NCBI GenBank assembly: GCA_012798265.1
Contig: JAAZNM010000007.1
Span: 124,001 to 188,000 of the forward strand
DNA: 64,000 nucleotides
Direction of reading: 5' to 3'
Origin: Candidatus Roizmanbacteria bacterium
Lineage (GTDB): Bacteria; Patescibacteriota; Microgenomatia; UBA1406; GWC2-37-13
Positions 16,728 to 25,120 of the stretch are shown piece by piece. Under the pieces are notes generated by a model. It saw nothing but the letters and a program-made list of their open reading frames with translations. It did no database searches and was not told the origin of the DNA. Every line of letters starts with the position of its first letter. The stretch's first letter is position 1. The position numbers and the translations under genes were made by a program.

Positions 16728-17810
16728 ATGGTTTATTTTTTAAGTTTCACCGCTGCTGCCCTCTTTTCTTTTATCTTGACTGTCCCGACAATAATCTTGG
16801 CCAAAAAGTACAAGTTGGTCACCGATAAAACCAAAAGATATCATCCGGCCCATACGCATCAAGGCATTATTCCTCGCGGCGGTGGTTTACCGATCTATCT
16901 TGCCCTGCTGGCCAGTTGTTTCATATTTATCGATATCAATAAAATTATGATTGGAATCCTTTTAGCAGGATTTTTATTGGTGGTATTAGGCTTGCTTGAT
17001 GATTATTTTGATATTTCGCCTTATGCCAGATTTGTGGCTAATATTCTCATATCGGCCACAGCCATCGGTTTTGGTTTGGGTATACCATATATTTCCAATC
17101 CTTTTGGGGGAATAATCAGGTTGGACACCTGGAAGATCGCCGTTAATTTCTTAGGCAGCCATCATGTTTGGGTTCTGGCCGACTTGCTGGCCATTATCTG
17201 GCTTTCATGGACTATGAACATGGTCAACTGGAGTAAGGGGGTAGACGGCCAGCTACCCGGATTTGTCGGGATAACGGCCTTTTTCCTCGGGCTTCTTTCC
17301 CAAAGATTTACCGCCCACGACATCAGCGTTGAATCGGTGGTTATTTTCGCATTTATTGTATCCGGCAGCTATATCGGATTTCTCCCCTTTAATTTTTACC
17401 CGCAGAAAATTATGCCCGGTTATGGAGGCGGCGCATTGGCCGGTTTCCTGCTCGGAGTACTGTCTATATTGTCTTTTGGCAAAGTCGGAACCGCTATATT
17501 GATAATGGCCGTCCCGACCATAGATGCTTTCTATACCATAGTCCGTCGATTGAAAAACCGTCGCTCCCCTTTCCGGGCCGACTGGGGACACCTCCACCAC
17601 CGTCTTCTGGAAATAGGCTGGGGGAAAAGAAGAATCGCCGTTTTTTATTGGACTGTTTCCTTAATCCTCGGCTTGGTCAGTCTATGGGTTAAGGGAATCT
17701 ATAAATTGATAATTTTTCTCACCATCGCCGTGGTTATCCTGATTTTTATCATGATGGTTAACAAAATTAAAAGACAAAGAAAAACCGCTTTTAGTAAAAT
17801 AGGGCAATGA
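16728..17810 (+). CDS. WecA/TagO/MraY-family polyprenyl-phosphate sugar-1-phosphate transferase
   Basis: 360 residues, about ten TM helices. It would start lipid-linked glycan synthesis by moving a HexNAc-1-phosphate from a UDP-sugar to undecaprenyl phosphate. Visible motifs are PRGGGLPIYL, the Mg-binding GLLDDYFD, NMVNWSKGVDG (usually N-x-x-N-x-x-D-G-x-D-G; here Ser-Lys replaces the first Asp region), and the terminal DWGHLHHRL. The altered third motif makes the exact substrate uncertain. Its last four bases overlap the miaB start. Confidence 0.88.
   Translation: MVYFLSFTAAALFSFILTVPTIILAKKYKLVTDKTKRYHPAHTHQGIIPRGGGLPIYLALLASCFIFIDINKIMIGILLAGFLLVVLGLLDDYFDISPYARFVANILISATAIGFGLGIPYISNPFGGIIRLDTWKIAVNFLGSHHVWVLADLLAIIWLSWTMNMVNWSKGVDGQLPGFVGITAFFLGLLSQRFTAHDISVESVVIFAFIVSGSYIGFLPFNFYPQKIMPGYGGGALAGFLLGVLSILSFGKVGTAILIMAVPTIDAFYTIVRRLKNRRSPFRADWGHLHHRLLEIGWGKRRIAVFYWTVSLILGLVSLWVKGIYKLIIFLTIAVVILIFIMMVNKIKRQRKTAFSKIGQ
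17795..17800 (+). promoter_or_regulatory. Possible -10 box for miaB
   Basis: TAAAAT with exactly six bases to the ATG at 17807. It lies inside the end of the preceding gene, so it may be chance; the spacing matches the leaderless pattern seen elsewhere. Confidence 0.35.
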
Positions 17811-18913
17811 GGTACTTTATAAAAACCTTCGGATGTCAACAAAATACTGCTGATTCGGAAAAAATCGCCGCCTTTCTTGCTTCAAAAGGAATGACTCCGT
17901 CAGAAGACTATAAACACGCCGACTATGTGGTAATTAATACCTGTATGATACGGCAGTCGGCCGAAAACAGAGCTTATGGATTGATTATTAACCTGAAAAA
18001 GATAAAAACGTCAAGGAAAAAACGTTTAAAGATAATCGTCACCGGTTGCCTTGCCGGTCTGGCCCACAAAGACAGATCCGGCAAAATACTCGCTTCTTTG
18101 ATGGAAAGGTTTCCTGAAGTCGACGAATTTGTTCCCATCGAAGAAGTCGGCATCGGTGAGACGCCCGTCAGACAAGACCAGTCAAACGCCTTGGTTCCTA
18201 TCTCCAGCGGATGCAACAACTACTGCAGCTACTGCGTCGTGCCCTACACCAGGGGAAAAGAAATCAGCCGTCCCTATAACGATATAATCGGAGAATGCCG
18301 GAAGTTAAGGCAAAAAGGGTATAAGAGGATAACCTTGCTTGGCCAGAATGTTAATTCGTACGGAGCCGATATCCGTAAATCAAAGACAAAAAAACCTATC
18401 TATGTCAAACATCTCGGAAAACTGAGGATTCCGACGCTTTTTCCCCATCTTTTGCATGAGATATCTCAGATGGGTTTTGACATGGTCGATTTTCTCTCGT
18501 CAAACCCTTGGGATTTTTCAAAAGAATTGATCGAGGTTATCGCCAACAATAAAAATATTTCCAGGACCATTCATTTACCGGTTCAGTCAGGAGACAACAC
18601 CGTTTTAAAAAAGATGAACCGTTGGTATACAAAAGGCCAATACCTCAAACTGGTTAAACAGTTAAAACTAAGAATCGAAAATTTAAAATTAACAACGGAT
18701 ATTATCGTCGGGTTTCCGGGTGAAACCGAAAAACAATTTCAAAATACGGTCGAACTTTGCCGGGAAGTTGATTTTGAAAAAGCATACATTTCCTTATACT
18801 CACCCAGACCGTTAACCGCATCGACTCGACTGATGAAAGATGATATCCCATATTCCGTAAAAAAAAGACGTTGGCAGATACTGGAAAATTTGATCAACAA
18901 AGCTCATCTGTGA
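17807..18913 (+). CDS. miaB: MiaB-type tRNA methylthiotransferase, lacking the TRAM domain
   Basis: Radical SAM enzyme that adds methylthio to i6A37 of tRNAs. 368 residues; usual MiaB length is about 440-470. The N-terminal Fe-S domain has Cys 10, 46 and 81; the radical SAM cluster is CNNYCSYC (Cys 136, 140, 143), followed by VPYTRG as in MiaB. The LGQNVNSYG and GFPGET blocks are intact. The chain stops after the radical SAM barrel, so the C-terminal tRNA-binding TRAM domain is missing. MtaB is the alternative, but the GCNNYCSYCVVPYTRG signature favours MiaB. Confidence 0.88.
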   Translation: MRYFIKTFGCQQNTADSEKIAAFLASKGMTPSEDYKHADYVVINTCMIRQSAENRAYGLIINLKKIKTSRKKRLKIIVTGCLAGLAHKDRSGKILASLMERFPEVDEFVPIEEVGIGETPVRQDQSNALVPISSGCNNYCSYCVVPYTRGKEISRPYNDIIGECRKLRQKGYKRITLLGQNVNSYGADIRKSKTKKPIYVKHLGKLRIPTLFPHLLHEISQMGFDMVDFLSSNPWDFSKELIEVIANNKNISRTIHLPVQSGDNTVLKKMNRWYTKGQYLKLVKQLKLRIENLKLTTDIIVGFPGETEKQFQNTVELCREVDFEKAYISLYSPRPLTASTRLMKDDIPYSVKKRRWQILENLINKAHL

Positions 18914-18933
18914 AATAGGGTTATATTTTTTGA

Positions 18934-18939
18934 TAAAAT
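18934..18939 (+). promoter_or_regulatory. -10 box for rmlB
   Basis: TAAAAT ending nine bases before the ATG at 18949; predicted UTR about three bases. Confidence 0.5.
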
Positions 18940-18948
18940 AGATCTAAT

Positions 18949-19965
18949 ATGAACATGCTTGTTACCGGTGGCGCTGGATTTATAGGCAGCAATTTCATTC
19001 TTTATTGGTTAAAAAAATATCCGCAGGACAAAATAATTAATCTTGACAAACTCACCTATGCCGGTAATCTCGAAAACCTGAAATCCGTTGAAAAAAACCC
19101 TGGCTATTTTTTTATCCACGATGACATCTGCAATTCTCATGCCGTCGACTTGATAATCAAAAATTATCAGATCGAAACTATAGTTCATTTTGCCGCCGAA
19201 ACTCATGTAGACCGTTCCATTATGGATCCGTCCCCTTTTATAAAAACTAATGTCGAAGGCACTTATGTTTTGTTGGAAGCGGCCCTAAAAAACAAAGTTA
19301 AAAGATTTCACCATATATCAACCGATGAAGTCTTTGGTGCCTTGCCGTTAGGTTCAAAAACAAAGTTCGATGAAACCACCGCCTATGATCCTCGTAGCCC
19401 CTACTCTGCTTCCAAAGCCGGTTCCGATCATCTGGTCAGGGCCTACCATACCACTTTTAATCTACCGATAACCATATCTAACTGTTCAAATAATTTCGGG
19501 CCATATCAGTTCCCGGAAAAACTCTTTTCCCTGGCTATCACCAATCTTATGGAGGGAAAAAAAGTCCCTGTTTACGGAGATGGTTTGTACGTCAGAGATT
19601 GGCTTTACGTGGAAGATCATTGTCGGGCCATAGACCTTATCTTGGAAAAAGGCGTTATCGGGGAAACCTACCTTATCGGCGGACTTACCGAAGACATTCC
19701 CAATATTGAAGTTATAAGGAGAATCATTAAGATTATGGGGCATAACGAAGAAATGATCGCCTATGTTAAAGATCGTCCTGGCCATGATCGTCGCTACGCT
19801 ATGGACTGGCGAAAGATTAAGGAACATTTAGGATGGCAACCGGAGTACAGTTTTGATCAAGCGCTCGAAAAAACCATTGCCTGGTACAAAAACAACCAAA
19901 ACTGGTGGAAAGATATAAAAACCGGTGCCTATCAGGAATATTATAAAAAACAGTATCAACATTAA
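18949..19965 (+). CDS. rmlB: dTDP-glucose 4,6-dehydratase
   Basis: 338 residues, extended SDR fold. Makes dTDP-4-keto-6-deoxyglucose from dTDP-glucose. NAD-binding TGGAGFIGSN (residues 6-15), then LDKLTYAGN, typical of RmlB. The catalytic S-T-D-E-V-F-G and Y-S-A-S-K-A motifs are both present, as are NNFGPYQFPEKL and the R-D-W-L-Y-V-E-D-H block. Followed after five bases by rmlD. The partners rmlA and rmlC are not in the window. Confidence 0.94.
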   Translation: MNMLVTGGAGFIGSNFILYWLKKYPQDKIINLDKLTYAGNLENLKSVEKNPGYFFIHDDICNSHAVDLIIKNYQIETIVHFAAETHVDRSIMDPSPFIKTNVEGTYVLLEAALKNKVKRFHHISTDEVFGALPLGSKTKFDETTAYDPRSPYSASKAGSDHLVRAYHTTFNLPITISNCSNNFGPYQFPEKLFSLAITNLMEGKKVPVYGDGLYVRDWLYVEDHCRAIDLILEKGVIGETYLIGGLTEDIPNIEVIRRIIKIMGHNEEMIAYVKDRPGHDRRYAMDWRKIKEHLGWQPEYSFDQALEKTIAWYKNNQNWWKDIKTGAYQEYYKKQYQH

Positions 19966-19970
19966 ATAAA

Positions 19971-20810
19971 ATGCTAAAGATCGCCCTAACCGGAGCTTCA
20001 GGTCTTGTTGGCTCAAGAATAATCGAGATCCTAAAAGACCGTTTTGATTTTATTCCCGTTTCCCAGGACAGGATGGATATAACAAACAAAGACCAGGTTG
20101 AAAAAAACCTAAGTAACCTTGAGTTTGATATCTTCCTGCATCTGGCAGCCTACACCGATGTCGACGGGGCGGAAAAAGAAAAAACAGCCGCGTACGTTAT
20201 CAACGTTAAAGGAACGGAAAACGTTTTTAAGACGGTAAAAAAACTTGGCAAGAAGTTTATATACGTATCGACTGATTTTGTGTTTGACGGCCAAAAACCG
20301 CCTTATTTCGAGGATAGTCAACCCAACCCCATTTCTTATTACGGCCTGACCAAATACGAAGGAGAGAGGATCGTCCGCGATCAGGCGATGATCGTCAGAT
20401 TTTCTTATCCATATCGAGCTCGCTTTGACCAAAAAAAGGATTTTGTCCGTACCATCAAAACCTTTCTCGAACAACAAAAATCTCTAACCATGGTAAATGA
20501 CAGTCTTATGACCCCGACATTTATCGATGATATTGCCGAAAGTTTCGGTCATCTTTTTCTAAACTTCTCTCCGAAGATCTATCATATTGTCGGGCAGGAT
20601 AGCATGTCACCATTTCAAGCCGCCCGAAAAATCGCCGAAACTTTCAATCTGGATTCTCGACTAATCTCTTCCATAAGTTATGACAAATACTTCAAAAACA
20701 AGGCAAAAAGGCCTAAACTGGCAGATATGAAAAGCAAAAAAAATGACTTTTTTTCCATGAAAACCTTTAGCCAAGGATTGAAAATCCTAAGTCAGTCTAG
20801 TATGATTTAA
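19971..20810 (+). CDS. rmlD: RmlD-like sugar-nucleotide reductase
   Basis: 279 residues, SDR fold: T-G-A-S-G-L-V-G-S at the N-terminus, HLAAYTDVDGAE, the S-T-D-F-V-F-D-G block and catalytic YYGLTKYEGE. This matches dTDP-4-dehydrorhamnose reductases, which finish dTDP-rhamnose. The block AAYTDVDGAE is characteristic of RmlD. Without rmlC nearby, the product could be another 6-deoxysugar. Confidence 0.82.
   Translation: MLKIALTGASGLVGSRIIEILKDRFDFIPVSQDRMDITNKDQVEKNLSNLEFDIFLHLAAYTDVDGAEKEKTAAYVINVKGTENVFKTVKKLGKKFIYVSTDFVFDGQKPPYFEDSQPNPISYYGLTKYEGERIVRDQAMIVRFSYPYRARFDQKKDFVRTIKTFLEQQKSLTMVNDSLMTPTFIDDIAESFGHLFLNFSPKIYHIVGQDSMSPFQAARKIAETFNLDSRLISSISYDKYFKNKAKRPKLADMKSKKNDFFSMKTFSQGLKILSQSSMI
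20778..20806 (+). promoter_or_regulatory. Promoter for the ugd-uxs-DPM genes
   Basis: TTGAAA (20778-20783), 17-base spacer, TATGAT (20801-20806), ATG eight bases later at 20815. Predicted UTR about two bases. The promoter lies inside the 3' end of the rmlD-like gene. Confidence 0.65.
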
Positions 20811-20814
20811 ACTT

Positions 20815-22113
20815 ATGACAATAACTATAGTCGGACACGGATATGTAGGTTTGGTGACTGCTTGTGTTTTTGCCGACTTCGGCAACAAAGTCTGGGTAAT
20901 CGGCCATACCGAAGAAAAAATAGACCGGTTAAAAAAAGGTGATCCGATCATCTATGAACCGGGCCTTAAAGAACTACTGGAAAAAAATCTTAAAAGCGAT
21001 CGGATTCATTTCACCACCGATTACCAAAAACCGGCGGCCGAATCGGAGATTATTTTTATTACGGTCGGGACACCACCAAAAGCCGACGGTGAAGCCGATC
21101 TTTCCGCCGTCTTTGAAGTCAGTCATAAAATTGCAAAAAACCTGAGGCGAGAGTTCACCGTAGTTTCCTGCAAAAGTACGGTCCCGGTGGACACCAACAA
21201 GAAGATAGAGCAGATTCTCCTTAAAGAAAAACCGGATAACGTAGAGATAGCCGTGGCGTCTTGCCCTGAGTTTTTAAGGGAAGGAACCGGGTTGCACGAT
21301 ACTTTAAATCCCGATCGGATCGTCATCGGTTCAAACTCAAAAAAAGCGATTGGTCTGCTCCTTGATCTTCACGAACCCTTAAACGGCAAAAGGGTTATAA
21401 CCGATCTGGCCTCGGCGGAGCTTATCAAATACACATCAAACTCAATCCTGGCGACAAAAATTTCTTTTGCCAACCTTATTTCTTTTTTCTGCGAAAAAAC
21501 AGGTGCCGATGCCGAAACCGTTCTTGATGCGGTTGGTTTTGACCACCGGATTGGCCGGATATTTATGGATCCCGGAGTCGGTTACGGGGGGTCATGTTTT
21601 CCGAAAGATGTCAAGGCCCTCCTCCAAACCGGAAAAAACCTGGGAATAAACGTCAACTTCCTCCAAGCTGTCGAAGATATAAACGAACAGGCTAAAATAA
21701 ACATTATCCAAAAGATAAAAAAGTTTTCCCCCGGCAAAAAGATTGCCCTTTGGGGGCTGAGTTTTAAACCGAATACCGATGATATACGTTTTGCCCCTTC
21801 CATATATATAATCGAGAATCTCGTCAAAAATAATTTCATCATAAAAGCTTATGACCAGATAGCCTCAAAAAATATCGAGAGGATTTTCGGGAAACAGATC
21901 GAACTGGTCCAAAATCCATACGAAGCTGTAAAAAACGCCGACGCCCTGGTTATCGTCACCGAATGGAATGAGTTTAAACAAGCCGATTTGATGAAAGTAA
22001 AAAAATTAATGAAACATCCGGTGATTTTTGATGGCCGAAATATCTATGAACCGGCAAATATGAAAAAACTTGGCTTTAAATATTTTTCTACAGGCAGAAA
22101 AACCATCCTATAA
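20815..22113 (+). CDS. ugd: UDP-glucose 6-dehydrogenase
   Basis: 432 residues. NAD-dependent double oxidation of UDP-glucose to UDP-glucuronate. The N-terminal Rossmann motif is GHGYVGLVTA; FITVGTPP, the segment CPEFLREG and the catalytic-cysteine block YGGSCFPKDV are present. The C-terminal UDP-binding domain contains LWGLSFKPNTDDIR. Followed after three bases by the UDP-xylose synthase gene, so the product is probably passed on directly. Confidence 0.96.
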   Translation: MTITIVGHGYVGLVTACVFADFGNKVWVIGHTEEKIDRLKKGDPIIYEPGLKELLEKNLKSDRIHFTTDYQKPAAESEIIFITVGTPPKADGEADLSAVFEVSHKIAKNLRREFTVVSCKSTVPVDTNKKIEQILLKEKPDNVEIAVASCPEFLREGTGLHDTLNPDRIVIGSNSKKAIGLLLDLHEPLNGKRVITDLASAELIKYTSNSILATKISFANLISFFCEKTGADAETVLDAVGFDHRIGRIFMDPGVGYGGSCFPKDVKALLQTGKNLGINVNFLQAVEDINEQAKINIIQKIKKFSPGKKIALWGLSFKPNTDDIRFAPSIYIIENLVKNNFIIKAYDQIASKNIERIFGKQIELVQNPYEAVKNADALVIVTEWNEFKQADLMKVKKLMKHPVIFDGRNIYEPANMKKLGFKYFSTGRKTIL

Positions 22114-22116
22114 ACT

Positions 22117-23061
22117 ATGGAAATTTTAATTGCGGGAGGAGCCGGGTTTATCGGTTCCAATTTGACGGAGTTTCATTTGAATAGAAAAGATGAGGTTACG
22201 ATCATCGATAATTTGATTACCGGAAACAACAAAAATATTGAATCGTTTGTAAACAAAAACTTGGTTAAGTTTATCAAGGCCGATATTGTTGACTATGATT
22301 ATGACGAACTGCCGACTTTTGACATTGTCTATCATCTGGCCTCCCCGGCCTCACCCATCCAATACAAAAAATATCCGCAGGAAACCTTGATCACCAACTC
22401 ATTCGGAACCAAAAAACTACTTGATTTTTTCGTCAAAAGCCATAGCGGCTCTTTTGTAATTTCCTCAACATCCGAGGTATATGGAGATCCGCTTGTCCAT
22501 CCCCAACCAGAGACATATTGGGGTAATGTTAATCCCGTCGGTATCCGCTCCTGTTATGATGAGGCTAAACGGTTTGCCGAAGCCTTGGTCATGGTGTACT
22601 TTAGAAAATACAAAATCAATCTTCGCGTTGCCAGAATATTTAACACTTACGGACCGAATATGGAAAAAAACGATGGCCGAGTTGTCTCAAACTTCATAAT
22701 CCAAGCTTTAAGCAATCACCCCATCACAATCTATGGGGATGGAAACCAAACCCGATCCTTTTGTTATGTTAGCGATATGGTAAAAGGGCTTTACGGTTTG
22801 GCCTCTAGGAAAAATTTGGCCGGAGAGATTATAAATCTCGGCAACCCCGTTGAAAAATCCATAAAAGAAATGGCTACTTTAATAAAAGAGCTTACCGGTT
22901 CCGATTCTCCGATAGTTTTTGAAAAAATTGATCAAGATGACCCGAAAAAAAGAAAACCGGACATAAACAAGGCCCAAAAAAAACTGGGTTGGAACCCGGA
23001 GATACCTCTAACAGAAGGACTAAAAAAAACCATCAGTTATTTCAAAGAACGATTTTTATGA
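22117..23061 (+). CDS. uxs: UDP-glucuronate decarboxylase (UDP-xylose synthase)
   Basis: 314 residues, extended SDR. Converts UDP-glucuronate to UDP-xylose. NAD motif GGAGFIGSN. The family-specific blocks HLASPASP, STSEVYGDPLVHPQ, YWGNVNPVGIRSCYDEAKR (catalytic Tyr and Lys) and ARIFNTYGP all fit UXS closely, better than GalE or ArnA. The upstream ugd supplies its substrate. Its stop overlaps the next start (ATGA). Confidence 0.92.
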   Translation: MEILIAGGAGFIGSNLTEFHLNRKDEVTIIDNLITGNNKNIESFVNKNLVKFIKADIVDYDYDELPTFDIVYHLASPASPIQYKKYPQETLITNSFGTKKLLDFFVKSHSGSFVISSTSEVYGDPLVHPQPETYWGNVNPVGIRSCYDEAKRFAEALVMVYFRKYKINLRVARIFNTYGPNMEKNDGRVVSNFIIQALSNHPITIYGDGNQTRSFCYVSDMVKGLYGLASRKNLAGEIINLGNPVEKSIKEMATLIKELTGSDSPIVFEKIDQDDPKKRKPDINKAQKKLGWNPEIPLTEGLKKTISYFKERFL

Positions 23062-24173
23062 AAAGCTCTGTCGTCGTCATCCCTACCTATAACGAAGCCG
23101 GCAACATAGAAAAACTTATCACCGGTATATTTGATCAAACCAAAAAAATATCCAACTGGGATATAAGCATTCTCATAGTCGACAGTCACTCCAAAGATAA
23201 CACCTCCGGAATCGTCAAAAAACTGCAAAAAAATTACCCTCGCCTTTATTTATTGGAAACTGAAAAACAAGGATTGGGAAAAGCTTATATAGACGGATAT
23301 TCCTATGTCATTAAAAAAATCAATCCATTCGCCATAGTCCAGATGGATGCCGATCTGTCACATAACCCCTCTTACCTACCGGAGTTTTTTAATAAAATAG
23401 AAAAAGGAGCTGATTTGGTCCTTGGATCCCGGTACATAAGGGGCGGCAGTATTCCGCAAGACTGGGGCATTCACCGGAAGTTCTTTTCTTACTTCGGCAA
23501 CCTCATCTTCAGATTAGGGTTCATGAACTTTAAGATAGCCGACTGGACATCTGGTTACCGTGCCATTAAAACCTGGTTGGTTAGAGACGCCTTCAGTCAC
23601 ATAAAAAACTACTCCGGCTACGTTTTTCAGGTGGCCATGCTTGACTTCGCCATTAAAAAAGGCGCCGACATTAAAGAAGTACCGATCAACTTCGTCGACA
23701 GAAAATCCGGCCAGTCGAAAATTATCTTTACTCAATACATCCTCAATAATTTTTATTATATTTTTAAATACTCTTCGTTTGTTAAATACGTTATCGTAGG
23801 TTTGATCGGAGCTTTTATCGATTTCGGGATTTCCTTTACCTTGATTGAAAAACTGAGGATAGCCAAAAAACTTTACTGGTTGGCAACGACCATCAGCGCC
23901 GAAACTTCAATCGTATCGAATTTCCTGTTTAACAATTATTGGAGCTTTTCCCATAAAAAAATCGATGGCGGTTCGATCGGATTTTTTTCCAGTTTCCTAA
24001 AATTCAATTTAGTTTCCCTCGGAGCTTTGGTAATCCAGGCAGTGGGGATACAACTATTGACCAATCTATTTGGAGCAAAACTCTGGTATCTTTACAAGAT
24101 AGCCATATTGGCTTTTATCATCATTCCTTATTCATACTTTTTTTATAATAAGATCGTTTGGAAAAAGAAGTAG
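23058..24173 (+). CDS. DPM1-like polyprenyl-phosphate glycosyltransferase fused to GtrA
   Basis: 371 residues. N-terminal GT2 domain (about 1-240): VVIPTYNEAGNI, then D-A-D-L-S-H-N-P with the DxD metal site, LVLGSRYIRGG, and WTSGYRA, as in dolichyl-phosphate mannose synthases. C-terminal GtrA domain (about 250-371) with four TM helices starting KYVIVGLIGAFIDFG. Likely makes a polyprenyl-phosphate sugar and helps flip it, supplying donors for the GT-C enzymes found here. The start chosen is the ATG overlapping the uxs stop. Confidence 0.92.
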   Translation: MKSSVVVIPTYNEAGNIEKLITGIFDQTKKISNWDISILIVDSHSKDNTSGIVKKLQKNYPRLYLLETEKQGLGKAYIDGYSYVIKKINPFAIVQMDADLSHNPSYLPEFFNKIEKGADLVLGSRYIRGGSIPQDWGIHRKFFSYFGNLIFRLGFMNFKIADWTSGYRAIKTWLVRDAFSHIKNYSGYVFQVAMLDFAIKKGADIKEVPINFVDRKSGQSKIIFTQYILNNFYYIFKYSSFVKYVIVGLIGAFIDFGISFTLIEKLRIAKKLYWLATTISAETSIVSNFLFNNYWSFSHKKIDGGSIGFFSSFLKFNLVSLGALVIQAVGIQLLTNLFGAKLWYLYKIAILAFIIIPYSYFFYNKIVWKKK

Positions 24174-24182
24174 TTAAAAAAA

Positions 24183-25040
24183 TCAAGGTGTTTGTTTTTC
24201 AGAATAAGAAGAAGAGATCCAACCTTCTTTACCGTCTTCATACCTTATTTTATACCAGTCGCCTTGTTCCTCAAGTAACGGATATTTTTCGCCTGGTTTC
24301 ACCCGAGCCGCCTCAGAAGCATCGATCGAAGGCTCGACCCTAACCCTAAGCCAACCAGTCGGCGTATCTTTGATCAGTACGGAAGAGTCTTTTAATGAAG
24401 CACTTCCCGACGCATTCTGACCGGTTTCTTTTTTTATGATCGATGGTTGGGTCTGATCTATCGAAAGTTTAACATATCCCGAAACACGGTAACCGGAGTC
24501 GACGTTTATCTTTTGAGTCCTTCTGATGAAGTTCGGCATTGAGACTGAAAGTTCATGAGTTCCCTTCAATACATCGGCCAATATTAAAGGCGCCACCCCC
24601 TTTTCGTCGTTATCAAGATAGACAATAGCTCCTTGAGGTTCCGTCTCCACATAAATCTCACCATAGTTCTTATTGGACGGAGCTTTTTCCATCTTGGTAG
24701 TCGTGTATACCTCTCCGGCCGAGCTGACGTCTGAGGATCCCAGTTCTCTGTTGACATAGGTCAGGGCGTTTTTATAGATATTAATCTTACCCTGCCAGGA
24801 AGCCGCTTCGGTCGCCGTACCTTCGGGAATTATTTTAATCACATATTCTCCCACCTTGTATTTGTCGAAAAAAGGAGTCTTGCCAATGACCACATTGTTG
24901 ATAAAGACGCTGGCTGTCGGGGATGATACAACTTTCAACTCACCCGTGGCATTACGTTGGTCTAAAAAAATAAATCTGCCTATCAAAAAAAGAATAAACA
25001 AAAAAACCAAGGACGAAAATATAGCCAGTTTGACTTTCAT
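24183..25040 (-). CDS. PEGA-domain surface protein with C-terminal SH3b domain
   Basis: 285 residues. N-terminal TM anchor (about 5-25), then two PEGA repeats (one starting GELKVVSSPTASVFINN, the second GEIYVETEPQGAIVYLD), a linker rich in Ser and Lys, and a bacterial SH3 domain at the C-terminus (WLRVRVEPS ... WYKIRY ... GWISS). Predicted outside the cell, perhaps binding cell-wall material. The start is the ATG giving MKVKLAIFSS. It converges on the DPM-GtrA gene with a 9-base gap and diverges from argS. Confidence 0.82.
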   Translation of the reverse strand: MKVKLAIFSSLVFLFILFLIGRFIFLDQRNATGELKVVSSPTASVFINNVVIGKTPFFDKYKVGEYVIKIIPEGTATEAASWQGKINIYKNALTYVNRELGSSDVSSAGEVYTTTKMEKAPSNKNYGEIYVETEPQGAIVYLDNDEKGVAPLILADVLKGTHELSVSMPNFIRRTQKINVDSGYRVSGYVKLSIDQTQPSIIKKETGQNASGSASLKDSSVLIKDTPTGWLRVRVEPSIDASEAARVKPGEKYPLLEEQGDWYKIRYEDGKEGWISSSYSEKQTP

Positions 25041-25056
25041 AAGATTGGTCAAAATA

Positions 25057-25085
25057 ATTTTATTAAAAAAAATAATATTATGCAA
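25057..25085 (-). promoter_or_regulatory. Promoter for the PEGA/SH3 gene
   Basis: Minus strand TTGCAT (25080-25085), 17-base spacer, TAAAAT (25057-25062). Predicted leader about ten bases to the ATG at 25040. Confidence 0.6.
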
Positions 25086-25106
25086 CATCGGACAAGTTTT
25101 TTTTGG

Positions 25107-25112
25107 TAAGAT
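25107..25112 (+). promoter_or_regulatory. -10 box for argS
   Basis: TAAGAT ending eight bases before the ATG at 25121, predicting a two-base UTR. This spacing also supports 25121 over the in-frame ATG at 25115. Confidence 0.45.
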
Positions 25113-25120
25113 ATATGCCA

